Assembly: GCF_001955655.1 (NCBI RefSeq)
Contig: NZ_MSPW01000009.1
Span: 98,024-162,023 of the forward strand
DNA: 64,000 bases
Reading direction: 5' to 3'
Origin: Viridibacillus arenosi
GTDB taxonomy: Bacteria > Bacillota > Bacilli > Bacillales_A > Planococcaceae
Shown: positions 19,152 to 28,137 of the stretch, one piece after another
Layout: each line of letters opens with the position of its first letter
Numbering within the stretch: the first letter of the stretch is position 1
Made by a program: the position numbers and the translations under genes
Notes under the pieces: generated by a model
Database searches by the model: none
What the model was told of the DNA's origin: nothing
The model's input: the letters and a program-made list of their open reading frames with translations, nothing else

Positions 19152-20278
19152 AAATCATAAAACTCCTTTTGTATAGCAAATGTTGCAATTTGCTTTAATT
19201 TACTCATAATCTTTTCTACAACATGTCCATCACCAAAAATTTGATCATAAGGACCATCATAATCTAAAGCATTCTCTATAGTTTTTTTAATTGAGAGTAT
19301 TTCTAACCTACAATCAAAAACTGAACTCGGCTTTTCACGTCCTGCTTGTCGTTCCCCGCAATTAACAGTTGGTGTTCTTAAATAAGGTACCTCAATTAAT
19401 CCACTTGAAGAATTGCCTATAACTACAGCTGCATGCTTCACTGCGCTTAAATATCTCAATTGCCCTAAAGAATTAAATAAATAGGCATTGTTATGTTTTG
19501 ATGTATAATCTTCAAGCACTTCGTTAATTTGTCTTCCACCATTATCCGCATTTGCCTTCGTAAATAACAAATTCATATGTGGATAATTCTCTAAAGCTTC
19601 CAATAAAGCATGAACACCATCTGTTTGAAGATTTGTCTCAGGATGATAGGTGACTAAGAATATTGGCTTATCAATGTCTAGGTTTAGATTTCTGTATAAC
19701 TCTTCCTTCGACATTAAAGACATAGTTAAAATATTTTGAATACCAATAGCACCAACATTCCAAACACGTTCAGGATTTTCTCCTAATTGAATGACCCTTT
19801 TACGATGTGATTCCGTACTAGTAAAATGCCATGTTGCCATTTTCGTTATAGCATGACGAATAGCATCATCATATGCACCAAAAGTACATTCTCCACCATG
19901 AATATGCCCAATTGGTATTTGCATAACAAGTGCAGACTGTGCTGCCGCTAACATTTCAAAGCGGTCCCCTAAAATCAAAAGTAAATCTGGCTTTAATCTC
20001 TCGAATGCATCAGAAAAGCTAATTGTTGCTAATCCCATTGATTTTGCAACTCCTGTTGCTGTATCAGATGACAACAACATCTCTACCTTTTCATTTATGA
20101 CAAAGCCATCAGATTCAATTTGCTTGTATGTTAAACCGAATTCGGAGGATAAGTGCATACCAGTCACTACAAGCTGTAGCTCGAACTCAGTAGATTGTTG
20201 TATAGAGTGCATTAAATTAGAGAGCAATCCATATTCAGCACGCGTCCCCGTAATAACACATATTTTTCGTTTCAACAT
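19148..20278 (-). CDS. legG: Hydrolysing NDP-sugar 2-epimerase, legionaminic pathway
   Basis: NeuC/LegG-family enzyme that removes the nucleotide and inverts C2 to release 2,4-diacetamido-2,4,6-trideoxymannose, the substrate of LegI. The 376 residues include the family N-terminus (VITGTRAEYGLLSNLM), IGHIHGGE and GNSSSGLIEVPYL motifs. ATG 20278 follows directly after the legC stop, and the gene overlaps legI by 4 nt. Confidence 0.9.
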   Translation of the reverse strand: MLKRKICVITGTRAEYGLLSNLMHSIQQSTEFELQLVVTGMHLSSEFGLTYKQIESDGFVINEKVEMLLSSDTATGVAKSMGLATISFSDAFERLKPDLLLILGDRFEMLAAAQSALVMQIPIGHIHGGECTFGAYDDAIRHAITKMATWHFTSTESHRKRVIQLGENPERVWNVGAIGIQNILTMSLMSKEELYRNLNLDIDKPIFLVTYHPETNLQTDGVHALLEALENYPHMNLLFTKANADNGGRQINEVLEDYTSKHNNAYLFNSLGQLRYLSAVKHAAVVIGNSSSGLIEVPYLRTPTVNCGERQAGREKPSSVFDCRLEILSIKKTIENALDYDGPYDQIFGDGHVVEKIMSKLKQIATFAIQKEFYDL

Positions 20279-21433
20279 TTATCCCTCTTTTATCGGTGTG
20301 CTTGGAATGTTAATAATTTTCTTATTCAATCGTTCAACAGTTGATAAATCAGCTCTAGGACATTCTATAAATGGTTTTAAATAGTGCATTGGTGTCCAAA
20401 TAGGTCTGCTCATTACACCATTATCATTTAAGAAAGCTAACACTTCATCTCGCTCTAAAGTATCATCTAAAATCAATGTTTGTAGCCAATAGTTACTTGA
20501 TGTATTTTCTATCTCTTTAAAGAGTTTTACACCCTCTAATGGTTCAACTAGTTTTTCATAAAAAGCTGTTAATTCACGTTTTTGTTCGATAAAATGTGAC
20601 ACCTGTTCTAGTTGTGCACATCCTAACGCAGCATTAATATTTGGCAAGCGATAATTATAGCCAATTTCATCATGATTATATTCCCAGATATGCGAAACTT
20701 TTGCAGTTGTCGTAATATGTTTTGCATAGTTTGCAAGGTCTTCATCATCGGTTAAAATGGCACCACCACCGCCGGTTGTGATGATTTTATTACCATTAAA
20801 GCTAATCGCACTTACTTTGCCAAAGCCACCTGTATGTTTACCTTTATAGTAAGATCCTAATGATTCTGCTGCATCTTCTACTAATACTAAATGATACTTT
20901 TCGCAAACCAATTGTAACTTTTCTAAATCAACAGGATGTCCAAATGTGTGCATCGGTACAACGGCACGAATAATTCGGCCTGTTTCTTTATTGATTAATT
21001 GATTATTTTTTAATTCACCAATATCTAAGATATGTGCTTCTAACTTTTGAGGATCAAGACCAAGTGTATTTTCTGACACATCCACAAAATGCGGTACAGC
21101 TCCAAGGTACGAAATAGCGTTAGCTGTAGCAACAAATGTTAAAGCTGGCATAAATACTTCTTCATTTGGATGAACACCCGCAACCTTTAGCGCAATATGT
21201 AATGCAGCTGTACCATTCATAACGGCAACTGCACGACCTACACCTGTAAAGCGTGCTAATTCCTCTTCAAATCGTGTCACATATGAACCAACGGACGATA
21301 CCCACCCAGTTTGAACACAGTCTGTAACATACTCTAACTCTTTGCCATTGAATGTGGGTTCATGCAGTGGCACAAAATCCTTCTTATAATGCTCTTTAAT
21401 CTGTTTTGTGAACTCTAACCATAGAGTGTTCAT
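20279..21433 (-). CDS. legC: PLP-dependent sugar aminotransferase (DegT/DnrJ/EryC1 family)
   Basis: Adds the 4-amino group to the 4-keto sugar made by LegB. The 384-residue protein has the PLP-binding features of the family: NGTAALHIAL near residue 73, EDAAESLGS (Asp187) and the Schiff-base lysine in SFNGNKIITTGGGG (Lys216). It overlaps legB by 4 nt and abuts legG. Confidence 0.9.
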   Translation of the reverse strand: MNTLWLEFTKQIKEHYKKDFVPLHEPTFNGKELEYVTDCVQTGWVSSVGSYVTRFEEELARFTGVGRAVAVMNGTAALHIALKVAGVHPNEEVFMPALTFVATANAISYLGAVPHFVDVSENTLGLDPQKLEAHILDIGELKNNQLINKETGRIIRAVVPMHTFGHPVDLEKLQLVCEKYHLVLVEDAAESLGSYYKGKHTGGFGKVSAISFNGNKIITTGGGGAILTDDEDLANYAKHITTTAKVSHIWEYNHDEIGYNYRLPNINAALGCAQLEQVSHFIEQKRELTAFYEKLVEPLEGVKLFKEIENTSSNYWLQTLILDDTLERDEVLAFLNDNGVMSRPIWTPMHYLKPFIECPRADLSTVERLNKKIINIPSTPIKEG

Positions 21434-22431
21434 ATATTATATACATCTGCCTTATATTGAGATAAATTCTTCGGATTTGTGAACCATTCAATTGTTTCTT
21501 CTAAACCACGTCGGAAACCATCTTTACCACCATATTGAGGTTGCCATCCGATTAGTTCTTTAGCCTTTTTATTTTCAGCCCATAAACGATTGACTTCACT
21601 TTTCTCTGGTCTTAAGCGTTGTTCATCTGTTTCGATAGTTAAATTCACACCCATAATATCTGCAATCATTTCAGCTGTTTCACCTATAGAAACTTCATAA
21701 TTAGATCCAACATTGATGACTTCGCCTAATGATTTTTCAGAATTCATAACTGAAATAAACCCACTAACAGTATCCTGCACATAATTGAAATCACGTGTTG
21801 GACTAATCGCACCTAACTTAATTGTTGTTTGTCCATTTGCTAGTTGGCTAATGATTGTCGGTATTACTGCACGTGCTGATTGACGAGGACCATATGTATT
21901 AAACGGACGGATCACTGAAACTGGTGTATCAAATGAACGATAGAATGATAACGCCATTTGGTCTGCACCAATTTTAGAAGCAGAGTATGGAGACTGACCT
22001 TGTAATGGGTGGTTCTCGTCTATTGGTACATATTGAGCTGTGCCGTACACTTCACTTGTAGAAGTATGTACAACCTTATCCACACCTAGCTCACGAGCAG
22101 CTTGTACAATATTAAGCGTCCCATTTACATTTGTATCAATATATGTAGCTGGTGAATGGTAAGAGTAAGGAATGGCAATAAGTGAGGCTAAATGTAGTAC
22201 ATGCGTACAACCCTTCATCGCTTCTTTTACTCCAAATGGATCTCTAATATCTCCAGAGAAAATATCCAATGATTCTTTTATTTCTTTGGTAGATTGATCC
22301 AACCATCCCCATGAATTAAATGAATTATAAAAAACAAATGCTCTTACATCGTGTCCTTGTCTTACAAGTTCTTCTGTTAAGTGGGAGCCGATGAAACCAT
22401 CTGCGCCGGTTACTAGGATTTTTTTAGTCAT
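21430..22431 (-). CDS. legB: NAD-dependent NDP-sugar 4,6-dehydratase
   Basis: First committed sugar-modifying step: oxidises C4 and removes the C6 hydroxyl of GDP- or UDP-HexNAc. It is an extended short-chain dehydrogenase of 333 residues with the NAD loop TGADGFIGSHL (7-17), the catalytic YSASK near residue 153 and the RPFNTYGPRQ motif. It sits 20 nt downstream of the Maf glycosyltransferase gene and overlaps legC. Confidence 0.9.
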   Translation of the reverse strand: MTKKILVTGADGFIGSHLTEELVRQGHDVRAFVFYNSFNSWGWLDQSTKEIKESLDIFSGDIRDPFGVKEAMKGCTHVLHLASLIAIPYSYHSPATYIDTNVNGTLNIVQAARELGVDKVVHTSTSEVYGTAQYVPIDENHPLQGQSPYSASKIGADQMALSFYRSFDTPVSVIRPFNTYGPRQSARAVIPTIISQLANGQTTIKLGAISPTRDFNYVQDTVSGFISVMNSEKSLGEVINVGSNYEVSIGETAEMIADIMGVNLTIETDEQRLRPEKSEVNRLWAENKKAKELIGWQPQYGGKDGFRRGLEETIEWFTNPKNLSQYKADVYNI

Positions 22432-22451
22432 CTCAATTACACCTTTTCAAA

Positions 22452-23714
22452 TTATTTACTTAATACTTTATCATCTAAAATCTTTTTATAATCAACAATT
22501 GGAGTAGCTACCAATTGTTTTTCCATTTCATCAGCACTTATATAAGGAATACCTTCTATTTTTGCGCCATCCCATGCCGTATTGAATATCCGAATAGATT
22601 TGTTTGTCGCCTTTTGTTCGAACCAACGGCGGAAAATGTTAAAATTACTGTATGTATTAATATATTTCCCGCTATTTGAAAGAACTTTTTGAAATTTCAT
22701 ACTTGTTTCAAATGTATTAGAAGATGTAGATAGATTCGCATGAGTCTTATTATTCTTAAAACCTAAATCTTGACCGAATAAATATACTTTTTTAAAACCC
22801 ATGAATTCTAATAATGATAATCCTGTAGTTGCAACTGACCCACCTGTTTCTATTAAAGGAATGGAATTGGATTTTGCAAACTCCTCTGACAAAGGGTACC
22901 CACCTTGGAATAATATTGTTTTTGTTCCTCTATGAATTGTTGTCATTCCATGATTTGCCGTAGCCATATAAAACAATAAACCATTATACTCAACATGCTT
23001 AATTTGCTCTTGTACTAAGTCTGTTGGGTCTGTAATGATGACTGCATCTGGCACAATATCTTCTTCCAGTAGTGTCTTAAGCGCCGATCCAACAGCTAAA
23101 ACATAGCACAATCTCCTAATTTCCTTCAATGACTTAATAGTTTGATTAAGAGATGGCCCTGCTGATACTAATACAGCTTCTTCACTTTGAGCAAAACCTT
23201 CAAATTCTGACAATGAAAGATGTGAGTTCGTTAGATTAGCTAAGAAATTTTCATGCATAATGGCACTAACATTTTGATAAGACATTTGTCTTACCTTAAT
23301 ATCCTCTAAAGATGCAAACAAGGGGTGATCTGAGCCTATTGCCTTTAACCATTGTAATGGAATAACAAGTTGCGTTTCTTCCAACCTAATATTTGTTAAA
23401 TGAACTTTATCACTAATAATATGAATACGTTTATCATTTAATATATGAGTGGCACCATGCTCTTTACATAGCTCAATTTCATTCTTATCTGCAATAAGTA
23501 TGTAAATAGTAGATGTTGGACTATACTTTATAAGAGCTTCTGCATGATAGCCCAGACCTAGCCCGAATAAAACATATTGCTTTGACTGTGCTGTAGTTTC
23601 CTTCACAATGAATTTCTCTACGTCTTTTCTAGGACAATATTTACTATAGAGATAAATACCATTCAATTTAAGAGTATACGAGCCATCCCTTGCCTGTTCT
23701 ACATTCCATTTCAT
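22452..23714 (-). CDS. Maf-family flagellin nonulosonate transferase (DUF115/MptE-like), 420 aa
   Basis: Motility-associated factors transfer CMP-activated nonulosonic acids to Ser/Thr of flagellin in the cytoplasm. The protein has the N-terminal Rossmann-like region (YVLFGLGLGYHAEAL, 47-61) and the central DUF115 core: VSAGPSLNQTI (183-193), DAVIITDPTD (223-232) and FGQDLGF (313-319). It starts on the last base of the preceding stop codon. It is one of two Maf genes in the operon, so two acceptors, two sugars or one redundant copy are possible. Confidence 0.88.
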   Translation of the reverse strand: MKWNVEQARDGSYTLKLNGIYLYSKYCPRKDVEKFIVKETTAQSKQYVLFGLGLGYHAEALIKYSPTSTIYILIADKNEIELCKEHGATHILNDKRIHIISDKVHLTNIRLEETQLVIPLQWLKAIGSDHPLFASLEDIKVRQMSYQNVSAIMHENFLANLTNSHLSLSEFEGFAQSEEAVLVSAGPSLNQTIKSLKEIRRLCYVLAVGSALKTLLEEDIVPDAVIITDPTDLVQEQIKHVEYNGLLFYMATANHGMTTIHRGTKTILFQGGYPLSEEFAKSNSIPLIETGGSVATTGLSLLEFMGFKKVYLFGQDLGFKNNKTHANLSTSSNTFETSMKFQKVLSNSGKYINTYSNFNIFRRWFEQKATNKSIRIFNTAWDGAKIEGIPYISADEMEKQLVATPIVDYKKILDDKVLSK

Positions 23715-24061
23715 TAATTTTGTTGTCCCTCTATCAGTACTAATTCTTCAAAAAAAGGCGCGATTTCATATTCAAACATATCTGCTACTAATATATAATC
23801 TTGTATTTCTAATCCATGATTAACCTCTTTTAAGAAACCATGGATTTTTTCTGTTTTTAAATTCACTGAAATGTCATTATTTTTTAATGATTCACTAATT
23901 TCAGCTAACCAATTTGCCCCTTCTGTAAAATAAATGATTAGTTCAAGTGCTTTACTTATCTTATTTTCCCGGAAATTGTCAGCTATCGTTTGACATCCAG
24001 TCGGTAAGTTTTTTAAATATTCATAGTATGATTCAACAGCTTCTTGTACTATTTCTGTCAA
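23714..24061 (-). CDS. Small acidic helical protein between two Maf genes
   Basis: A 115-residue protein with no signal or membrane segment and no recognised motif. The sequence is acidic and helical (VQEAVESYYEYLKNLPTGCQ at the start, MFEYEIAPFFEELVLIEGQQ at the end). It is packed between two maf genes with a 1-nt overlap downstream and a 1-nt gap upstream, so co-translation is likely. That placement suggests a partner, chaperone or adaptor for flagellin glycosylation. No function can be read from the sequence. Confidence 0.75.
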   Translation of the reverse strand: MTEIVQEAVESYYEYLKNLPTGCQTIADNFRENKISKALELIIYFTEGANWLAEISESLKNNDISVNLKTEKIHGFLKEVNHGLEIQDYILVADMFEYEIAPFFEELVLIEGQQN

Positions 24062-24062
24062 T

Positions 24063-25781
24063 TTATACTCCTCCTAGTTTTTCCTTTTTTACTTTCTCTA
24101 GTAAATCTTTTGTATAGATTTTAGAAAGTTTTATTGCATTTAGTAATCCTTTATATAAACTACTATTTTGATTGTATACTCGCATATAATTTTCTTGTTC
24201 AGTTTCGCCTTTTATGGATGGATAATTATTAATTATATCAATAATAATCGGGTCTAAGATACTATTCATAGAAACTGTTTTAAATAATTTTTTTATTTTT
24301 TTATCAACCTGTTCTAATCCTTTAAGAACATTACTTGTGAATTTTTCTTTCACTAGACTTCCTTCCAAATATACTAATCCCTTATTTAAAAGTTTTTCAA
24401 TTTCATTATATATTTGAATCTCTGATTGTATTCTGAAGCACAAATTTTCCCAATCATTTATTGTTTTAGTATTTGCTTTTTGAACTAGATTAAGATTCTT
24501 TTCTTCAGATAAATCTATGAATTCGCCAAAATCGCTAAAAGAGATTTGAGTAAATCCTTTAATCTTTACTCCCCCTTCAGTACAGTTAAAGAATCTTCCT
24601 TTTTTATTAATCGATTCAACGATATTTTCGAAATCTTTTTTCATAGAGGTAAAAGGTAAATCCGTCAATACTTTATCACCATTATAGCCCTCTGTATAAA
24701 ATGTACCTCTAATTTTTTTATCATCATCGTCTATATTTGCAAAATACTTGTTATATTTTGCATGAGTCTGATTATTTGTATAAGCCAAATCTTGTCCAAT
24801 TAATGCAATAGGACCACTAGAAATATACTGAGCTATTACAAATGCATAATTCGCTACTGATGCTCCACCAAGTAATGTAGGTAATTGTTTTTGAGTCATT
24901 TGCTCTATATGCTCGTAAACACCCGGTTCAAATACTGGGATGAAGCTAAAAGATGATTTTTTAAATTGGTTCTTAATATCATAATGATTTTTCACACTAT
25001 ATATTAAATGAGAGTTCTCAAAGATATTATTTTCAAAGTGTTTAAAATTAGCTAACGATCCATCAACTGAAACAATGAAATCAGCTTCAATATTATAATG
25101 AAGTAATGTGTTTACAGTTGATCCAGCAGCAATTATAATAACATGATTTTGCATTTTTTTAAGTAACGGAATTTGTTTAATAAGAGAGGGGCCACCAGAT
25201 GCTATTACCACTGGCATATTATAATAATTCTCTAAAACAGAAAGACTTTCGTCCTCAAAAATATGATATATGTTTCGAATATAATTCTCCTGCCACATTT
25301 CAGCAAAATAGTTAATCGTATTTAAATAAATTTTTTTTACACTTAGTATTTCTTTTACTATTTTTAAGACCATTTTATATTCTTTTGATAAGAATTTATC
25401 ATAATTTGGAGAACAAATTACTTTCACTTTAAGATTTAAATCTTTCAATAAATTGCCTAATGCCATTTCAATATTTTTTTCATTGACATCGCTAATAATT
25501 TCAAAATCTTCTTGCGTTATTACACTTTCTATTTCTTTATAAATCGGATCTATAATAAGCAAATGCTCGTTTTCTTTACATTTATCTTTAAAAGCTTTTG
25601 CAAAATAACCATAACCATACCCAAATAATATGTGTACTTTATTTTCAGCAAAATGATTATTAACAAATTGTTCTGCTTCTTTTTTAGGATCATACTTACT
25701 ATGTAAATAATAGTCATTTACTTTTAATGTCGGTAACGATGATTTTGAAGTAACTACTTCTATGTTGAAATCTTGACTCAT
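24063..25781 (-). CDS. Second Maf-family flagellin glycosyltransferase, 572 aa
   Basis: The same layout as the 420-residue Maf: YYLHSKYDP (24-32), ILFGYGYGYF (51-60), ASGGPSLIKQI (194-204), DFIVSVDGS (234-242) and LIGQDLAYTN with a following HA pair. An extra C-terminal helical region of about 150 residues follows. The gene is visibly more A+T-rich than its neighbours (many AAA, ATT and TTA codons), which may point to separate acquisition. GAGGTG precedes ATG 25781. It is the first gene after the hag terminator and opens the ten-gene glycosylation operon. Confidence 0.85.
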   Translation of the reverse strand: MSQDFNIEVVTSKSSLPTLKVNDYYLHSKYDPKKEAEQFVNNHFAENKVHILFGYGYGYFAKAFKDKCKENEHLLIIDPIYKEIESVITQEDFEIISDVNEKNIEMALGNLLKDLNLKVKVICSPNYDKFLSKEYKMVLKIVKEILSVKKIYLNTINYFAEMWQENYIRNIYHIFEDESLSVLENYYNMPVVIASGGPSLIKQIPLLKKMQNHVIIIAAGSTVNTLLHYNIEADFIVSVDGSLANFKHFENNIFENSHLIYSVKNHYDIKNQFKKSSFSFIPVFEPGVYEHIEQMTQKQLPTLLGGASVANYAFVIAQYISSGPIALIGQDLAYTNNQTHAKYNKYFANIDDDDKKIRGTFYTEGYNGDKVLTDLPFTSMKKDFENIVESINKKGRFFNCTEGGVKIKGFTQISFSDFGEFIDLSEEKNLNLVQKANTKTINDWENLCFRIQSEIQIYNEIEKLLNKGLVYLEGSLVKEKFTSNVLKGLEQVDKKIKKLFKTVSMNSILDPIIIDIINNYPSIKGETEQENYMRVYNQNSSLYKGLLNAIKLSKIYTKDLLEKVKKEKLGGV

Positions 25782-25833
25782 ATTTTTTTCACCTCTAATT
25801 TTTATATCGGCTTATTATTAAAATTATAAAGAA

Positions 25834-25861
25834 AATCCCACTCTATAAATAGAGTGGGATT
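25834..25861 (-). terminator. Rho-independent terminator of hag
   Basis: A perfect 12-bp stem (AATCCCACTCTA / TAGAGTGGGATT) with a TAAA loop, followed on the minus strand by TTTCTTTATAATTTT. It lies 18 nt past the hag stop and separates hag from the glycosylation operon. Confidence 0.9.
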
Positions 25862-25878
25862 ATTAAACACTATAAAGA

Positions 25879-26697
25879 TTATTGTAAAAGTTGTAATACG
25901 CCTTGAGGCTGTTGGTTAGCTTGAGCTAGCATAGATTGTGCAGCTTGAGTTAAGATGTTGTTCTTAGTGAAAGCCATCATTTCTTTCGCCATATCTGTGT
26001 CACGGATACGAGACTCAGCAGCTGATAAATTTTCTGATGAAGCACCTAAGTTGTTAATAGTATGCTCTAAACGGTTTTGAACAGCACCTAATTTAGAACG
26101 TTGAGTCGAAACTGTTTCGATTGCTTTGTTAATAGCAGTAATTGAAGCACTTGCTGCAGAAGTACTTGATACTTTTACAGCGCCAGCAGTAACTTTTAAT
26201 GCTGATGCGCCCATTGTAGCGATAGACAATTTAATAGATTGTCCTGAATTCGCACCGATGTGGAAAGTTTTACCACTGAATTTACCATTAAGTAGATTTT
26301 GAGTATTGAACTCAGTATTATTAGCAATACGATCGATTTCTGAAGTTAAAGCTGTTAATTCATCTTGGATTGATTTACGGTCAGCAGTAACGTTTGTATC
26401 GTTAGCAGCTTGAACAGATAATTCACGCATACGTTGTAAAATAGAGTGTGTTTCGTTAAGTGCACCCTCTGCAGTTTGAATTAAAGAGATAGAATCTTGA
26501 GCGTTTTTAGATGCCATATCTAAACCGCGGATTTGTCCACGCATTTTTTCAGAGATAGCAAGACCAGCTGCGTCATCTCCAGCACGGTTAATTTGGTAAC
26601 CTGAAGATAATTTTTCTAAGTTCTTAGAAGACTGCGTGTTGTTAAATGATAAATTACGGTGTGTATTTAATGCTGCGATGTTGTGTTGAATTCTCAT
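25879..26697 (-). CDS. hag: Flagellin, main filament subunit
   Basis: A 272-residue flagellin with full D0/D1 domains: MRIQHNIAALNTHRNL at the start, NRAGDDAAGLAISEKMRGQI, and the C-terminal SRIRDTDMAKEMMAFTKNNI ending QGVLQLLQ. A short Ser/Ala/Thr-rich middle (VKVSSTSAASASIT, about 180-200) is the likely surface-exposed, glycosylated part. The frame is open 14 codons upstream, but ATG 26697 has AAGGAGGA 8 nt ahead and matches flagellin starts. It has a SigD-type promoter, a leader of about 90 nt with a CsrA-type hairpin, and its own terminator. It lies directly downstream of fliW-csrA. Confidence 0.97.
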   Translation of the reverse strand: MRIQHNIAALNTHRNLSFNNTQSSKNLEKLSSGYQINRAGDDAAGLAISEKMRGQIRGLDMASKNAQDSISLIQTAEGALNETHSILQRMRELSVQAANDTNVTADRKSIQDELTALTSEIDRIANNTEFNTQNLLNGKFSGKTFHIGANSGQSIKLSIATMGASALKVTAGAVKVSSTSAASASITAINKAIETVSTQRSKLGAVQNRLEHTINNLGASSENLSAAESRIRDTDMAKEMMAFTKNNILTQAAQSMLAQANQQPQGVLQLLQ

Positions 26698-26728
26698 TGT
26701 GAGATTCCTCCTTGAAATTGTTTTTAGT

Positions 26729-26744
26729 TCCACTTCCATGTGGA
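26729..26744 (-). promoter_or_regulatory. CsrA-binding hairpin in the hag leader
   Basis: On the transcript UCCAC-AUGGAA-GUGGA forms a 5-bp stem with GGA in the hexaloop, the canonical CsrA site. The hag SD (AAGGAGGA) provides a second GGA about 25 nt downstream. B. subtilis hag has the same two-site layout (upstream hairpin plus SD), by which CsrA blocks translation until FliW removes it. Confidence 0.7.
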
Positions 26745-26795
26745 CTGTGTTAGACAGTTAGTTTGTTTACACTTACCCTCTGCCTTACAATAGTT

Positions 26796-26821
26796 ATATC
26801 GTACGCCAATGTAAATGTTTA
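26796..26821 (-). promoter_or_regulatory. SigD-type promoter of hag
   Basis: Minus-strand TAAA (26821-26818), 14-nt spacer, then TACGATAT (26803-26796), which matches GCCGATAT in 6 of 8 positions. The predicted start leaves an untranslated leader of about 90 nt that holds the CsrA hairpin. Confidence 0.6.
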
Positions 26822-26838
26822 ATAGTTTTTTAGAGTTT

Positions 26839-27063
26839 TTAAAAAGTTTTTTTTGAAAGTTGTTCTAATAGTGATTGAGATACATTCAACGCCTCTTTAT
26901 TTTGTTGTTGAATAGATTGATAAACTTCCGATCGGTGTACTTTTACGGATTTTGGTGCCACAATGCCCAACTTGACTTGATCACCATCTACTGATAGCAC
27001 TTTCAGTTCAATTTGATCTCCAACCATAATCGATTCCCCTGTTTTACGTGTGAGGACTAGCAT
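26839..27063 (-). CDS. csrA: CsrA, translational regulator of flagellin
   Basis: RNA-binding dimer that covers the hag ribosome binding site when flagellin is not accumulating. The 74-residue protein starts [20 protein letters not shown] and keeps the RNA-contact segment [10 protein letters not shown]. The start overlaps the fliW stop by one base. It directly precedes hag, its main target, which carries a GGA-loop hairpin. Confidence 0.95.
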   Translation of the reverse strand: MLVLTRKTGESIMVGDQIELKVLSVDGDQVKLGIVAPKSVKVHRSEVYQSIQQQNKEALNVSQSLLEQLSKKTF

Positions 27064-27506
27064 TATTTTGCACTTCCTTCCAATGTACCTATTGGATGGC
27101 GCAGCGCATATTCCCCATTTTCTTGAAGGACGATTTGCTTACCAATTTTTTCTTTGATGTTAATAAGGACTGGTGCTAATAGATTTAAAGTTGATGAATC
27201 GAATGGGTCCTTTAATGTAACGATAGAATATGTAACAATATCAGATTCCACTTCTGCTTTTAATGAGACCTTATCAGATTTGGGTAAATCAAATGCATAA
27301 TTTTTTTTAAACAAGAAAGGAAATGCGACAACGAATCCGACTTCAACTTGTTCAATCGATTGTAATATTGCAAATGGCGATTCCTTTTCTAAAGGGAGAA
27401 TAATGAATTTTTTCGCACCTTCAAAACCAGGAATTCCTTCTTCAAATTTAATTATGTCTTCTTCTTTAATTTCTACAGAACCTAAGAATTTAGTTTTAAT
27501 ATTCAT
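27063..27506 (-). CDS. fliW: FliW, flagellar assembly factor and CsrA antagonist
   Basis: FliW binds either flagellin or CsrA; free FliW releases CsrA from hag mRNA, giving flagellin homeostasis. The 147-residue protein has the family features [20 protein letters not shown] and the central [19 protein letters not shown]. It is coupled to csrA (1-nt overlap) and lies 2 nt from yviE. Confidence 0.95.
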   Translation of the reverse strand: MNIKTKFLGSVEIKEEDIIKFEEGIPGFEGAKKFIILPLEKESPFAILQSIEQVEVGFVVAFPFLFKKNYAFDLPKSDKVSLKAEVESDIVTYSIVTLKDPFDSSTLNLLAPVLINIKEKIGKQIVLQENGEYALRHPIGTLEGSAK

Positions 27507-27508
27507 AT

Positions 27509-28072
27509 TTACTCCCCTTTTACAACTGTTGTTTCTATTGATGGGTATTGTAGCATTGTTCCCGTTACATCACCAGGTGTATAGTCATGTACTACTTTTC
27601 CAATTTGAACATCAATCTTTGGATTTTGAAGTGTGGTATTAATGTTTAATTGATCAGGTACGTATCGTATTTTAACCGCGCCTACTGATGGCTTCCACGT
27701 AATACCTAAATTTTTAGGGGACGGATTTGCATTACTTTGGGCAATTAAAGGTACAACACTTGCTTTTCCTTTACCTATATTCATCATTTGACGACCTTCG
27801 CTTGCTCGTCTTCCTACCCCTTCTGAAACTTTTTGCATGCCATCACTTGCAAATTTCTGAATAGATTCACGGTTTGTATATAACCCTAAATCTCGATTAG
27901 CCTGTGAAGAATCAATTAGTAATTTAGCTGGGTCAGAATTAATTTGTACCGTAGCCGCAGGTTGTTCAATATGCTGTTGAGCCCTTGGCTGTTTGATTTT
28001 TTGTATCGGCTCAGTAATATTAATGCCTATCTTTGCATCTGTGGTACGAATTTGGATATGATCAAGTTTCAA
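27509..28072 (-). CDS. yviE: YviE-like protein (DUF6470 family)
   Basis: A 187-residue soluble protein of unknown function that is regularly found between flgL and fliW in Bacillales. It starts KLDHIQIRTTDAKIGINITE, a family hallmark, and ends with a second similar segment (KIDVQIGKVVHDYTPG). The start is TTG 28072 with AAAGGAG about 9 nt upstream. That SD lies a few bases past the flgL terminator, so yviE-fliW-csrA may depend on read-through or a local promoter. Confidence 0.85.
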   Translation of the reverse strand: MKLDHIQIRTTDAKIGINITEPIQKIKQPRAQQHIEQPAATVQINSDPAKLLIDSSQANRDLGLYTNRESIQKFASDGMQKVSEGVGRRASEGRQMMNIGKGKASVVPLIAQSNANPSPKNLGITWKPSVGAVKIRYVPDQLNINTTLQNPKIDVQIGKVVHDYTPGDVTGTMLQYPSIETTVVKGE

Positions 28073-28086
28073 GAACCTTCACTCCT

Positions 28087-28121
28087 TTAAAAAAGACTCC
28101 CGCTCTAGACAGCGAGAGCCT
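28087..28121 (-). terminator. Terminator between flgL and yviE
   Basis: CTC-CGCT / AGCG-GAG stem with one mismatched pair and a 6-nt loop, followed on the minus strand by TCTTTTTT. It lies 17 nt beyond the flgL stop. Confidence 0.75.
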
Positions 28122-28137
28122 TTTGGCTAAGTATTGA

